The notes under the pieces were generated by a model. That model worked only from the letters and a program-made list of their open reading frames with translations. It ran no database searches and was not told the DNA's origin. The position numbers and the translations under genes were made by a program. This document shows, one piece after another, positions 42,594 to 51,666 of a stretch of DNA of 55,380 nt (position 1 is its first letter; the number at the start of each line of letters is the position of its first letter). This DNA comes from Pelosinus propionicus DSM 13327 (GTDB taxonomy: Bacteria; Bacillota; Negativicutes; DSM-13327), in NCBI RefSeq assembly GCF_900114615.1, contig NZ_FOTS01000035.1:1-55380 (forward strand), given 5' to 3'.

Positions 42594-43508
42594 GTGAATC
42601 TATTGATAACCGGAGGGACTGGTTTTGTAGGGCGAGCCGTTGTCAAACAATTGATATCGCGGAGAAATTCGTTTCAGATTGTCTCTCGTGACAGTAAAAA
42701 TCACTCACGGGATTTCGTAGTTCAGCTTCCTGATCCAGGAAAGCTATTCACTTCTGAGGTGATTGCAAGGACAAGCTGTATTATTAATTTAGCAGGTGAA
42801 AACATAGCCGGCAGCCGATGGAATCGGGATGTTCGTGAAGAAATCTTGAATAGCCGAGTAAAAGTCACATCCTGTATTGTTAATAGTATCCTCCAGAATC
42901 AAAAGCGAGGACTAGATTATCCGAAGGTATTGATTAATGCATCTGCGATTGGCTATTATGGCTCTCATCCAAAGCAGCGCTTCACAGAAAGCAGTGGAAA
43001 TGGTCATGGCTTTTTAGCTGAAGTATGCCGTGCTTGGGAAGAAGAAGCTTTGCGAGCAGAAAGTTTAGGCGTACGTGTCCTTCGTTTACGCTTTGGACAT
43101 GTACTTGGGATGGGCGGCGGCATGCTGCCAAAGGTCATTTTCCCCTTTCGTTTTGGTGTTGGCGGTTATATTGGAGATGGGCAGCAATGGATGTCTTGGA
43201 TTCATTACGAAGATCTTGTGAACTTGATTTTGCAGGCAGTTGAGTGTGAAGAATGGCAAGGGGCTTATAATGCTTGTAGTCCCAATGCTGTCACTATGAA
43301 GGAATTTATGAAATTCTTAGGCAGAGTGCTGGGGAGTAAAAGTCGTACTCGTATTCCAGCTTTCTTAGCAACGGTACTGTTTGGTGATATGGCGCAAGAG
43401 GTCTTATTAAAAAGCCAGAAGGTATATCCCAAGCGTTTATTGCAGCAAGGCTATACCTTTAAGTACCCTTGTCTTTTCGATGCCTTAACAAATATCTTAA
43501 AAAAATAG
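42594..43508 (+). CDS. TIGR01777-type SDR epimerase (YfcH/SDR39U1-like)
   Basis: This 304-aa protein is an extended short-chain dehydrogenase with the NAD(P) motif LITGGTGFVGRAV at the N-terminus. NLAGENIAGSRW, NASAIGYYG and RLRFGHVLGMGGGMLPK mark the YfcH/SDR39U1 group of nucleotide-sugar epimerase-like proteins. Some members affect cell division in cyanobacteria and plants, but the substrate is unknown. The start is GTG 42594 after AAAGGAG. The stop codon overlaps the first bases of the terminator hairpin. Confidence 0.9.
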   Translation: MNLLITGGTGFVGRAVVKQLISRRNSFQIVSRDSKNHSRDFVVQLPDPGKLFTSEVIARTSCIINLAGENIAGSRWNRDVREEILNSRVKVTSCIVNSILQNQKRGLDYPKVLINASAIGYYGSHPKQRFTESSGNGHGFLAEVCRAWEEEALRAESLGVRVLRLRFGHVLGMGGGMLPKVIFPFRFGVGGYIGDGQQWMSWIHYEDLVNLILQAVECEEWQGAYNACSPNAVTMKEFMKFLGRVLGSKSRTRIPAFLATVLFGDMAQEVLLKSQKVYPKRLLQQGYTFKYPCLFDALTNILKK

Positions 43509-43565
43509 GACGATACTAATAATCCTGGCATGTTTCAAACATGCCAGGATTATTAGTATCGTCCT
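43507..43565. terminator. 59-base perfect hairpin between convergent genes
   Basis: The 29-base arms 43507-43535 and 43537-43565 are perfectly complementary with a single C between them (inner part CTGGCATGTTT/AAACATGCCAG). It lies between the SDR gene and the BFD-type gene and can terminate both. The arms are unusually long and the loop is nominally one base. Confidence 0.9.
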
Positions 43566-43570
43566 TATGA

Positions 43571-43774
43571 TTAGAGCTCTAAGAGTTCTTTGATTTTTGG
43601 TGTACATCGCTTGCCGCCACAGGGGCCAGAGCCAGCGCCGCATTCTTTTTGAACTTTCTCTAACGTATCAGCTCCAGAGGCAATGATCTTTTTTATCGAT
43701 GCTTTACTAATGGCTTTGCAAATACAGACTTTAGTCAGTTTATCTAATATTTCTTGATTAACATTTTCACTCAT
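43571..43774 (-). CDS. BFD-type [2Fe-2S]-binding protein
   Basis: This 67-aa protein is a stand-alone BFD-like [2Fe-2S] domain. The cluster ligands are expected to be C17 and C19 (KVCICKAIS) and C52 and C57 (GPCGGKRCTP). The spacing C-x-C-x32-C-x4-C matches the bacterioferritin-associated ferredoxin fold. C45 is an extra cysteine. The role could be electron transfer or iron release. GAGGTG precedes the start. The gene ends at the perfect hairpin shared with the SDR gene. Confidence 0.88.
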   Translation of the reverse strand: MSENVNQEILDKLTKVCICKAISKASIKKIIASGADTLEKVQKECGAGSGPCGGKRCTPKIKELLEL

Positions 43775-43845
43775 AACATCACCTCACTTTATTCCTTAAA
43801 TTCTGCCCGATGATCATTCTTAAGGTAAAGACAGTTTTCCATTTC

Positions 43846-43875
43846 TTGACTTGTCTTGAACGAGGAAGGTATAAT
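43846..43875 (+). promoter_or_regulatory. Sigma-A promoter upstream of topB
   Basis: TTGACT at 43846-43851, an 18-base spacer and TATAAT at 43870-43875. It lies 133 bases before the topB start, leaving a leader of about 125 bases in which I see no clear structure. Confidence 0.6.
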
Positions 43876-44007
43876 TGGGGTACATTTTGACTTATAACGT
43901 GTAAAAGATGTAATATAAGCATAGATTGTATAAAAAGGAAATAAACTCCTGCAAGAGAACTTTGTTTCGTAAAAAGTTTTGCGGTTGTATAGAGAAAGGA
44001 CTGTATA

Positions 44008-46200
44008 ATGAGTAAAGTATTAGTGTTAGCTGAAAAACCTTCTGTTGGTCGGGATTTAGCCAGAGTGCTACGTTGTAATCGAAAAGAAAATGGCTATTTT
44101 GAAGGAGAAAAACATATTGTTACCTGGGCATTGGGGCATTTAGTAACCTTGGCAGACCCAGAGGTGTATGATGATAAGTATAAATCCTGGAAGTTAGAAG
44201 ATTTGCCTATGCTGCCTTCACAATTAAAATTGGTTGTCATTAAGCAAAGCGGCAAGCAGTTCAACACGGTAAAAACACAAATGACGCGCAAAGATGTAAG
44301 CGAGATTGTAATTGCGACAGATGCCGGACGAGAGGGCGAGCTAGTTGCCCGCTGGATAATTGAAAAGGCACATATCAATAAACCCATTAAGCGCCTGTGG
44401 ATTTCTTCTGTTACGGATAAAGCCATTCAGGAAGGTTTTAGCAAACTTAGACCTGGAAAAGAATATGAGAGTCTTTATGCTTCTGCCGTTGCCCGGGCAG
44501 AGGTGGACTGGCTTGTGGGAATTAATGCAACTCGCGCTTTAACATGCAAATACAATGCCCAGCTTTCTTGCGGCAGAGTACAAACGCCAACGTTAGCCAT
44601 TATTGCAGCCAGAGAAGAGGAAATAAAAACCTTTAAACCAAAAGAATATTATGGAATTTGTGCAACTGGCAGCAATCATTTAAAACTAATCTGGCAAGAT
44701 AAAAATACAAAAAATATACGAACCTTTGACAAAAGTGTTTGTGAAGCACTCTTAAATACGGTTCGAAATAAAAGTGCTGAAGTGGTGGAAATCGATAAAT
44801 CTTATAAAAAGAAATTTTCTCCCCAGTTATATGATTTAACAGAACTGCAGCGAGATGGTAATCGTTTATTTGGCTTTTCGCCAAAAGAAACTACGTCTAT
44901 TATGCAAAGATTGTATGAAAATTATAAGGTGCTGACTTATCCGCGTACGGATTCGAGATATATTTCCACGGATATTGTAGATACCTTAAAAGACAGAGTC
45001 AAAGCATGCAGTGTAGGTCCTTATTCTCAAATTGCCTCGGAAATTTTTAAAAAACCCATTAAAGGAAATTCCTCTTTTGTTGATAATAATAAAGTTTCTG
45101 ATCATCATGCGATTATCCCAACAGAACAGATGCCGATGCTTAGTTCCATGAGTGATATGGAGAGAAAAATTTATGATCTAGTCGTAAAACGGTTTTTGGC
45201 AGCCTTATATCCGCCTTTTGAATATGAACAAATCACGCTGAAAGCTAAAATTGGCAGCGAATTCTTTATTGCTACGGGGAAAACAATCATTTCCCAAGGC
45301 TGGAAGGCAATTTATGAACATGTGAATGAAGAAGATGAAGCTAAAGAAGATGTAGTAGAACAATTATTGCCTAAGATCAATCGAGGAGACACCATCTCAA
45401 TTACAAATGTAGTTCTTACTACAGGAGAGACGAAACCTCCTGCGCCTTTTAATGAAGGCACCTTATTATCGGCTATGGAGAATCCTGTTAAGTACATGAG
45501 TAATGAAAGTGAATCTTTGAAAAAAACCATTGGCGAAACAGGTGGTCTCGGAACAGTAGCAACAAGGGCTGATATAATTGAAAAATTATTTAATAGCTTC
45601 TTAATCGAAAAAAATGGCAAAAATATTTTTATTACTGCCAAAGGAAAACAATTGTTGGCACTGGTTCCAGAAGAATTAAAATCTCCAGCTCTGACTGCTC
45701 AATGGGAACAAAAACTAGGCTATATCGCAAAAGGAAGCCTGAATAAAAATATCTTCATCAATGATATGAAAAAATATGCGCAAGTGGTAGTAAGTGAGAT
45801 CAAAAACAGCCAAGATAAGTTTAGGCACGACAATCTTACTAGAACAAAATGCCCGGAATGTGGAAAGTTCATGCTAGAAGTGAATGGCAAGAAGGGAAAA
45901 ATGTTAGTTTGTCAGGATCGAGAATGCGGACATCGCAAAAATCTCTCCATCATAACGAATGCTAGGTGTTCTACTTGTCATAAAAAATTGGAATTACGTG
46001 GTGAAGGAGAAGGACAGATCTTTGTCTGCAGCTGCGGTTTTCGAGAAAAACTTTCTACGTTCAATGAACGAAAAAAGAAAGAAAGCACTAAAAGTTCAAA
46101 GAGCGAAGTAGCTAAATATATGAGAGAGCAAAGTAAAGGAAACGATGGTCCGTTTAATTCCGCTATGGCTGATGCCTTGGCAAAATTACAGTTAAAATAG
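44008..46200 (+). CDS. topB: DNA topoisomerase III (type IA)
   Basis: This 730-aa enzyme cuts and passes single DNA strands to decatenate and relax DNA. The Toprim domain (1-135) has VLAEKPSVGRDLARVL and DAGREGELVARWII. The active-site tyrosine is Y311 in VLTYPRTDSRY. The C-terminus carries two zinc-finger modules: CPECGKFMLEV with CQDRECGHR (about 618-650), and a second with CSTCHKKLEL and CSCGF. Length matches Firmicute TopB. GAGAAAGGA precedes the ATG. It is monocistronic, with a terminator after it. Confidence 0.95.
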   Translation: MSKVLVLAEKPSVGRDLARVLRCNRKENGYFEGEKHIVTWALGHLVTLADPEVYDDKYKSWKLEDLPMLPSQLKLVVIKQSGKQFNTVKTQMTRKDVSEIVIATDAGREGELVARWIIEKAHINKPIKRLWISSVTDKAIQEGFSKLRPGKEYESLYASAVARAEVDWLVGINATRALTCKYNAQLSCGRVQTPTLAIIAAREEEIKTFKPKEYYGICATGSNHLKLIWQDKNTKNIRTFDKSVCEALLNTVRNKSAEVVEIDKSYKKKFSPQLYDLTELQRDGNRLFGFSPKETTSIMQRLYENYKVLTYPRTDSRYISTDIVDTLKDRVKACSVGPYSQIASEIFKKPIKGNSSFVDNNKVSDHHAIIPTEQMPMLSSMSDMERKIYDLVVKRFLAALYPPFEYEQITLKAKIGSEFFIATGKTIISQGWKAIYEHVNEEDEAKEDVVEQLLPKINRGDTISITNVVLTTGETKPPAPFNEGTLLSAMENPVKYMSNESESLKKTIGETGGLGTVATRADIIEKLFNSFLIEKNGKNIFITAKGKQLLALVPEELKSPALTAQWEQKLGYIAKGSLNKNIFINDMKKYAQVVVSEIKNSQDKFRHDNLTRTKCPECGKFMLEVNGKKGKMLVCQDRECGHRKNLSIITNARCSTCHKKLELRGEGEGQIFVCSCGFREKLSTFNERKKKESTKSSKSEVAKYMREQSKGNDGPFNSAMADALAKLQLK

Positions 46201-46217
46201 ATCTCAAATGGAAAAAG

Positions 46218-46249
46218 GTCAGTAACCTGTGAAGGTACTGGCTTTTTTT
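46218..46249 (+). terminator. Terminator after topB
   Basis: GTCAGTA at 46218-46224 pairs with TACTGGC at 46236-46242 (one G-U), with an inner CCT/AGG, and is followed by TTTTTTT. Confidence 0.85.
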
Positions 46250-46412
46250 AGTGACTAACCCAATTTCTACAATTTTTAGCATTATAAACAAGGAAATTTG
46301 AAATTAACGGAGAAGTTTACAAAAAGTTACATAGATTGCAATTCCTATTGAAATTTTCAAGCAAGGTAAGAGAGGCGACAAAAATGATTCTTAAGCTTGT
46401 TTTGAGGTACTT

Positions 46413-48257
46413 ATGAAAATAAAAAAACAATCTATCGGATTCCAGTTTATACTATGGACTTTATTAGTTTGTATCGTACCATTCATTGTTGGCGGACTCT
46501 ATATCGAGAAGGTAATAACGAGACAGGTACATGAGAATTTTGAGTATTACACTTATGAAGTATTAAATAAAATACATAACAAGATTAATGATGGATCTAT
46601 TAAACCAGTTTATGAGGCCATATCATTATTAGCAATGGATGACCGAACGGCGGAAGTCATGAAGGTCGTGGGAGAAAGGCAAATAAAAAATCCTGAGATG
46701 ATTGACCCTAAGATCTATCAATTTGTTGCCAACTATTCGGGTGTATTTCCCCGTATGATGCTTCTTGGATTAGGGACAGAGCAAGGGGGATATTTAGAGT
46801 ATCCTGGTTTTTTTACAGAACCAGGATATGACCCCAGGTCACGAATGTGGTATCAAGAGGCAATGAATCACAAAGGCACCGCTTATTTAACAGACCCTTA
46901 TGCCATGAAAACGACAGGAGAAATAGTTGTTGCATTTTCACGAACTGTTCAATACGAAAATAAGACACTTGGCGTGGTGGTAGCTGGCTGGAATGTAGAG
47001 GAATTAGGGAAAAGGATAGAAGAATTTAAAATTGGTACGAATGGTTATGTGATTTTGTTAAGTCAAAATAATAAAATTATTGCTTGTTCTAAGCATAATG
47101 AATGGTTGATGAAAACTCCGATAGAAATTGGTGTACCTGCGTTAATTGATTTGGCAGATGATGGGCAGATATACCATGTCAATATTGATGGTAAAAGACA
47201 ATTAGTCTCTGTTAATCGATCTCCTATATCAGGTTGGAAGGCCATAGCCGTTATTGATGAGAGTGAATTAGCAGAAAAAGTAAGCCAAATAATGACACCG
47301 ATTTTTATTACCTATATCGTGATGCTATTTTTAATTTTAGGCTCAATTTTTTGGATCACCAAAAAATATGTGATAGAGCCAATCAGTGAATTAACAGAGG
47401 GCGTTGCAGCTCTTAGTAATGGAGATTTGGAATTTAGGGTACCTTCAGGACGGAAGAATGAATTTGGTATCTTAGCAATTGCTTTTAATGAGATGGCTGA
47501 TAAGTTAAAGTCGAATTTTAAAAAAATCCAACAGCAGAATGAAATGATTTTATTGAATACGATTCGGCAAAAAGAAATTGAAAAGCAGATTGCTAGGCTC
47601 GATCGATTAAATATCATTGGAGAAATGGCAGCAGGGATTGCTCATGAAGTACGCAATCCGATGACCACGGTACGAGGCTTCCTGCAAATGCTTTTTAAGA
47701 AAGAGCATAATTCTCCTCATGCTTCTTTCTACAACATCATGATTGAAGAATTGGACAGGGCCAATGGCATTATAACCGAATTTTTATCCCTGGCCAAAAA
47801 TAAAGCGGTTAATCTCGAATATGCAAATCTAAATCAAGTTATAGAAGCCATTGTTCCTCTTATAGAGGCAGATGCTAGAATCAGTAATAAGAGTATTGTA
47901 TTAGAATTAAGTGAGATCCCCGATTTGTGGATTGATGAAAAAGAAATTAGGCAAGTAATTCTTAATATGGTGAGAAATGGATTAGAAGCAATGAACGAGA
48001 AAGGAGAAGTCAGAGTAAGGACGTACTGTGAAGAGAATACAGTAGTCATGGCTATTGCAGATCAAGGTTCAGGTATTAAAATCGAAATATTGGAAAATAT
48101 TGGAATACCTTTTCAAACAACAAAGGAAAATGGTACTGGTTTAGGTTTACCTGTTTGCTATAGCATCGCAGCTAGGCATAACGCTAAAATTAGCGTGAAA
48201 ACAGGAGATGATGGGACTGAATTCTATGTTAAGTTTGAAATGAATCAAGACAATTAA
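46413..48257 (+). CDS. Sensor histidine kinase with dCache and HAMP domains
   Basis: This 614-aa membrane kinase has a first membrane segment at 10-30, an extracytoplasmic dCache sensor (30-290, with YDPRSRMWYQEA), a second segment (293-316) and HAMP (318-370). HisKA carries H411 in GIAHEVRNPMTTVRGFLQML, and HATPase_c has the N-box RNGLEAM and GTGLGLPVCYSIA. The HEVRNPMTTVRGFLQ form is typical of orphan Firmicute kinases feeding the sporulation phosphorelay. No response regulator gene is adjacent, which fits that idea but does not prove it. GAGG precedes the ATG. Confidence 0.92.
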   Translation: MKIKKQSIGFQFILWTLLVCIVPFIVGGLYIEKVITRQVHENFEYYTYEVLNKIHNKINDGSIKPVYEAISLLAMDDRTAEVMKVVGERQIKNPEMIDPKIYQFVANYSGVFPRMMLLGLGTEQGGYLEYPGFFTEPGYDPRSRMWYQEAMNHKGTAYLTDPYAMKTTGEIVVAFSRTVQYENKTLGVVVAGWNVEELGKRIEEFKIGTNGYVILLSQNNKIIACSKHNEWLMKTPIEIGVPALIDLADDGQIYHVNIDGKRQLVSVNRSPISGWKAIAVIDESELAEKVSQIMTPIFITYIVMLFLILGSIFWITKKYVIEPISELTEGVAALSNGDLEFRVPSGRKNEFGILAIAFNEMADKLKSNFKKIQQQNEMILLNTIRQKEIEKQIARLDRLNIIGEMAAGIAHEVRNPMTTVRGFLQMLFKKEHNSPHASFYNIMIEELDRANGIITEFLSLAKNKAVNLEYANLNQVIEAIVPLIEADARISNKSIVLELSEIPDLWIDEKEIRQVILNMVRNGLEAMNEKGEVRVRTYCEENTVVMAIADQGSGIKIEILENIGIPFQTTKENGTGLGLPVCYSIAARHNAKISVKTGDDGTEFYVKFEMNQDN

Positions 48258-48280
48258 TATTTATGAAAGGGTTGAAAACA

Positions 48281-48973
48281 ATGGCAAATGTAACAAAAAT
48301 CGACGGCAGCAGCGAATATGATATCCAAGTCTTAAATGAAAGTCATATAGCTCAAATCCTTTATTTACAGGAAACCATAGTTAAAAACTTATCTGACCCA
48401 ACAAGTTATTATGCAGAGCCAACACCGTTTTTTCATAAGCAAATAGCTATTGAGAATAGCGTATTAGGACTTTTTCAAAAGAAACAATTAATCGGTTTCC
48501 ATATTGCCTCTTTTCCAGGTTTAGATGAAGAGAACTTAGGTACTGATATTGGTATCAAACAAGAGGAACTTTTACAAGTTGCCCAAGTGGGCCCGCTTGC
48601 TGTACACCCAGAGCATAGAAAGAGGGGGCTTTTTAGTAGGCTCCTTGAAAGACATTTACAAGTGATTAAAGAAATGGGATATAAGCATGTATGTGCTACG
48701 GTTGCCCCTGCTAACTATCCATCTATAAAAGGTTTTATTAGTAATAGTTTTGCTATTAAACAGCTAAAAATTAAATTTAATAATCTCCTTCGTTATGTAA
48801 TGTATTTAGATTTAGAAAGTAATTTAGAGCGACCTAAGTACAGCGTGCGAGTACTAGGGGCAGATACTGAATCACAGAAGTTTATGATAAGTTTAGGTTT
48901 TTATGGATATGATGTCTTAAAAAATGAGAATGGTTTTGATATTATTTTGGGACGAGACGAAATAAAAGTTTGA
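48281..48973 (+). CDS. GNAT-family N-acetyltransferase
   Basis: This 230-aa protein has the GNAT fold in its first 160 residues. QVGPLAVHPEHRKRGLFSRLLERHL gives strand 4 and the acetyl-CoA pyrophosphate loop (R/Q-x-x-G/A as RKRGLF). The C-terminal 70 residues do not match a domain I know. The acceptor is unknown. ATG 48281 is favoured because AAAGGG lies nine bases upstream; ATG 48263 has no such site. It follows the kinase gene closely (23 bases). Confidence 0.83.
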   Translation: MANVTKIDGSSEYDIQVLNESHIAQILYLQETIVKNLSDPTSYYAEPTPFFHKQIAIENSVLGLFQKKQLIGFHIASFPGLDEENLGTDIGIKQEELLQVAQVGPLAVHPEHRKRGLFSRLLERHLQVIKEMGYKHVCATVAPANYPSIKGFISNSFAIKQLKIKFNNLLRYVMYLDLESNLERPKYSVRVLGADTESQKFMISLGFYGYDVLKNENGFDIILGRDEIKV

Positions 48974-49012
48974 ATTTGATTAGTTGAATTTAGATATCAG
49001 GAGGGAGTTATA

Positions 49013-49729
49013 TTGAAAACTTGTGGTATTGTCGGCGGTATGGGACCAGAAGCAACCGCTCTATTTTATATGAAGGTTATCAAACAATTCGTACATACCA
49101 ATGGGTATCCCCCGATATTAATGTATAGCGTTCCAGAACCCTTTCAAATTGCTGACTGCTTTTTACAGCGTAACCAAGAAGGAGATTTACTAGAGAAACT
49201 TGTGATTGAAGGTATTGAGACAGTGCATGAAAAAGTGGATTTTTGTGTAATTCCTTGTAATACGGCTCATATTTATATCAATTCTATTCGTGAGGTTTCA
49301 AAAGTCCCCGTATTTAGTATTGTGGAAGAAACCTGCAGACATCTTAAACTGCACAAAGTTAAAAAGGTGGGAATTTTAGCGACGACTGCATCTATTGAAA
49401 ATCAGCTATACATAAAACCTTTATATGAAAATAACATAGCTCCAATACTTCCTCTTTTACATCAGCAAAAGATTGTATCAGAAATCATATACCGATTGGT
49501 AAAAGGAGAAATCTTGGCATCTGACAAAACAGCATTGCTGAGGATTATTAAGGATCTAAAAGATATGGGGGCCGAGTGTGTAATATTAGCTTGTACAGAT
49601 TTACCCATTCTGCTTTCTCAAGATGATATTAATTTCCCTTTATTTGATACCTTGGATATATTGGCAGATGTAGCTAAAAATGCAATCATAGGAAAATATA
49701 CACTTGGTAGTACATTAAGTACAGCTTAA
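49013..49729 (+). CDS. Aspartate/glutamate racemase family protein
   Basis: This 238-aa enzyme of the Asp/Glu racemase family has CGIVGGMGPEATALFYMKVI at the start and the two catalytic cysteines in IPCNTAH and LACTDLP. The pattern is closer to the YgeA/aspartate racemase group than to MurI. The start is TTG 49013 after GGAGGG. Amino-acid preference cannot be settled here. It is followed by a promoter-containing gap, so it may end the kinase-GNAT-racemase run. Confidence 0.88.
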   Translation: MKTCGIVGGMGPEATALFYMKVIKQFVHTNGYPPILMYSVPEPFQIADCFLQRNQEGDLLEKLVIEGIETVHEKVDFCVIPCNTAHIYINSIREVSKVPVFSIVEETCRHLKLHKVKKVGILATTASIENQLYIKPLYENNIAPILPLLHQQKIVSEIIYRLVKGEILASDKTALLRIIKDLKDMGAECVILACTDLPILLSQDDINFPLFDTLDILADVAKNAIIGKYTLGSTLSTA

Positions 49730-49768
49730 ACAGTATCGAATTAGATTTACTCCAAGGATTTCTAGCTT

Positions 49769-49796
49769 TTGCATTTTGTAATGAGTATGATACAAT
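49769..49796 (+). promoter_or_regulatory. Possible promoter upstream of ppnP
   Basis: TTGCAT at 49769-49774, a 16-base spacer and TACAAT at 49791-49796, 75 bases before the ppnP start. Confidence 0.4.
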
Positions 49797-49870
49797 GAGA
49801 AGAAGTAAAAAAATATCGAATGCCTGTTATATGATGTAATAAAGTTGGGAAAGACAAGGAGGAAATACGT

Positions 49871-50185
49871 GTGGATCAATTTAAAAGTGTTTCAATTGTA
49901 AAAAAGGCAAATGTATATTTTGAGGGTAAGGTAACAAGCCGAACCGTTCTTTTTGCTGATGGAACTAGAAAGACTTTGGGGATTATGCTGCCGGGGGAAT
50001 ATGAGTTTGGAACGGATGCTGCTGAAGTTATGGAGATATTAGCAGGAGAATTAGAGGTATTGCTGCCAGGTGAAAGTGCCTGGAAGGTATATACAGGTGG
50101 AGATAGCTTCCAAGTTCCAGCTAATTCACGTTTTTCATTAAAAGTAAAAATCGTTGCGGATTATTGTTGTTCCTATGAAGAATAA
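49871..50185 (+). CDS. ppnP: Pyrimidine/purine nucleoside phosphorylase PpnP
   Basis: This 104-aa cupin-like enzyme is the YaiE/PpnP type, which phosphorolyses a wide range of nucleosides. The sequence follows the family closely: [21 protein letters not shown] at the start, then [16 protein letters not shown], and a final [14 protein letters not shown] with DYCCSY. The start is GTG 49871, with AAGGAGG nearby. The gene is alone and ends at a hairpin. Confidence 0.92.
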   Translation: MDQFKSVSIVKKANVYFEGKVTSRTVLFADGTRKTLGIMLPGEYEFGTDAAEVMEILAGELEVLLPGESAWKVYTGGDSFQVPANSRFSLKVKIVADYCCSYEE

Positions 50186-50216
50186 TTCATGAAAAGAATG
50201 TAGTAGATACATACTG

Positions 50217-50254
50217 TTGTCACAAGCGTATGCTTGTGGCAATCTTTATTTTTT
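50217..50254 (+). terminator. Terminator after ppnP
   Basis: TTGTCACAAGC ending at 50227 pairs with GCTTGTGGCAA (50232-50242; one mismatch) around GTAT, followed by a T-rich stretch to 50254. Confidence 0.75.
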
Positions 50255-50278
50255 GTACACAAAGAGAGGAGAACTTTT

Positions 50279-51526
50279 TTGAGAATATTAAAGATCATGT
50301 TTATATGTATTGCACTGTTTTTAGTAACCGTAAATGGTTATGCCCAAAATGATAAGATACAGCTTGTATGGCATACTGCTGAAGATGCAGTTATGTATGA
50401 GCTAGAGATCGCCAATTGCCCCATTAAGAATAACAAAAGAGCCTCTGCCAAGCAGATCGTTTATAGCAAAACCAATATTTCTGCTCCTGGTATTGAATTG
50501 GATACGGCTTTGTTTAAAGGTGAAAAACTAAAAAAACTATATTATCGCGTTCGTCCTTTAGATTTAGATAAGACTCCACGTGCAGCTTTTTCGGCTCCAA
50601 TTGCTTTAAGTAAAGGTGTCATTAATCCTGATAAACCGGCAATTACATCTAGCCTAAAAAAGAATCACCCTTTGCTCCTGTATCCTGTATATTCCTGGAT
50701 ACCAGTATTAGGAGCTGATTCTTATGAAGTGGAAATTTTAAGTGCTCCTCCAGACAAATCTAATGGAGTGGTAGCGTCAAAATACAGAGTTCGTTCTTCT
50801 ACTGTACAGGGCGGATTTGGATTCGATTATTATGATACCCATGCCTATATAGAGCCAGGGACTTTTTACTGGCGGGTACTTGCTTTAGATGCGAATAAAA
50901 AGCCGATTGGCAAATATTCAGATGCGAGTCCATTGCCCGTGAGAACAGGCAGTCAAAAGTGGGCAGTATTTGGAGACAGCATTACTCACGGAGGAGGAGC
51001 TGTTTCAAATCCTCCATCGGATGAGCGATTTGAGTATGTTTCGTATTTACCTTTTCCAGTGAAAAATCTTGGAAGAAGCGGAGATACCAGCGAGGCAATG
51101 GTGGAACGTTTTGAACATGATCTACTTCCTTTTAAGCCTCAATATCTGTTCATTTTAGGCGGAACGAATAGTATTCGCGGTGGTGTGTCTGGTGAAGAGG
51201 TCATTGAATCCTTAGAAGCCCTAAAAGAAAAGTGTGCGGCAAATGGAATCACACCGATCTTCCTGACACTTCCTCCTTTAAATCCTGAAAGAATACAGCG
51301 TGTATTTGATCAGCCAACAGCTGATAATTGGCAGGTGGAATTAGCGAAGGTAAATGAATTTATCCGCAATCAGCCTTATGCTATTGAGATTTATTCTCTG
51401 CTAGCAGATGAAGATGGAATTCTGCCAGTAAAATATGCCCAGGATGGATTGCATCCTGATATTTCAGGCAAAAAAATTATGGCAGACTCCATTAAGAATT
51501 TTTTAAAAAAGCATCCTGAACTATAA
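50279..51526 (+). CDS. Secreted SGNH/GDSL-family hydrolase with fibronectin-like N-terminal region
   Basis: This 415-aa protein starts at TTG 50279 (GAGGAG upstream); a longer frame from GTG 50234 runs through the ppnP terminator and is rejected. A signal peptide (MFICIALFLVTVNGYAQ) is followed by two fibronectin-III-like beta segments (about 25-110 and 125-230, each ending in a YRVRPL or WRVLAL strand). The SGNH hydrolase domain (about 235-415) has block I FGDSITHGGG (Ser), block III GGTNSIRGG (Asn) and block V DGLHPD (Asp, His). It likely removes acyl or acetyl groups from a polysaccharide or cell-wall polymer; the substrate is not known. Confidence 0.88.
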   Translation: MRILKIMFICIALFLVTVNGYAQNDKIQLVWHTAEDAVMYELEIANCPIKNNKRASAKQIVYSKTNISAPGIELDTALFKGEKLKKLYYRVRPLDLDKTPRAAFSAPIALSKGVINPDKPAITSSLKKNHPLLLYPVYSWIPVLGADSYEVEILSAPPDKSNGVVASKYRVRSSTVQGGFGFDYYDTHAYIEPGTFYWRVLALDANKKPIGKYSDASPLPVRTGSQKWAVFGDSITHGGGAVSNPPSDERFEYVSYLPFPVKNLGRSGDTSEAMVERFEHDLLPFKPQYLFILGGTNSIRGGVSGEEVIESLEALKEKCAANGITPIFLTLPPLNPERIQRVFDQPTADNWQVELAKVNEFIRNQPYAIEIYSLLADEDGILPVKYAQDGLHPDISGKKIMADSIKNFLKKHPEL

Positions 51527-51549
51527 AGCCTTACAAAATACCTGATTGT

Positions 51550-51585
51550 AAAACACCGATTGCTGCGGCTAGCATCGGTGTTTTT
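51550..51585 (+). terminator. Terminator after the SGNH hydrolase gene
   Basis: AAAACACCGAT at 51550-51560 is complementary to ATCGGTGTTTT at 51574-51584 and continues into T's. Confidence 0.88.
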
Positions 51586-51666
51586 GTTATTTGATCCGAA
51601 TGTATACGTTTTCACTTGGATAAGCTATGTGTAATGAATAAAGGCAGGTCCTAAGGGGAGGCACTA

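Noticed and set aside
44094-44426. A 110-codon minus-strand frame inside topB
   Set aside because: It lies opposite conserved topoisomerase sequence and is explained as a shadow.
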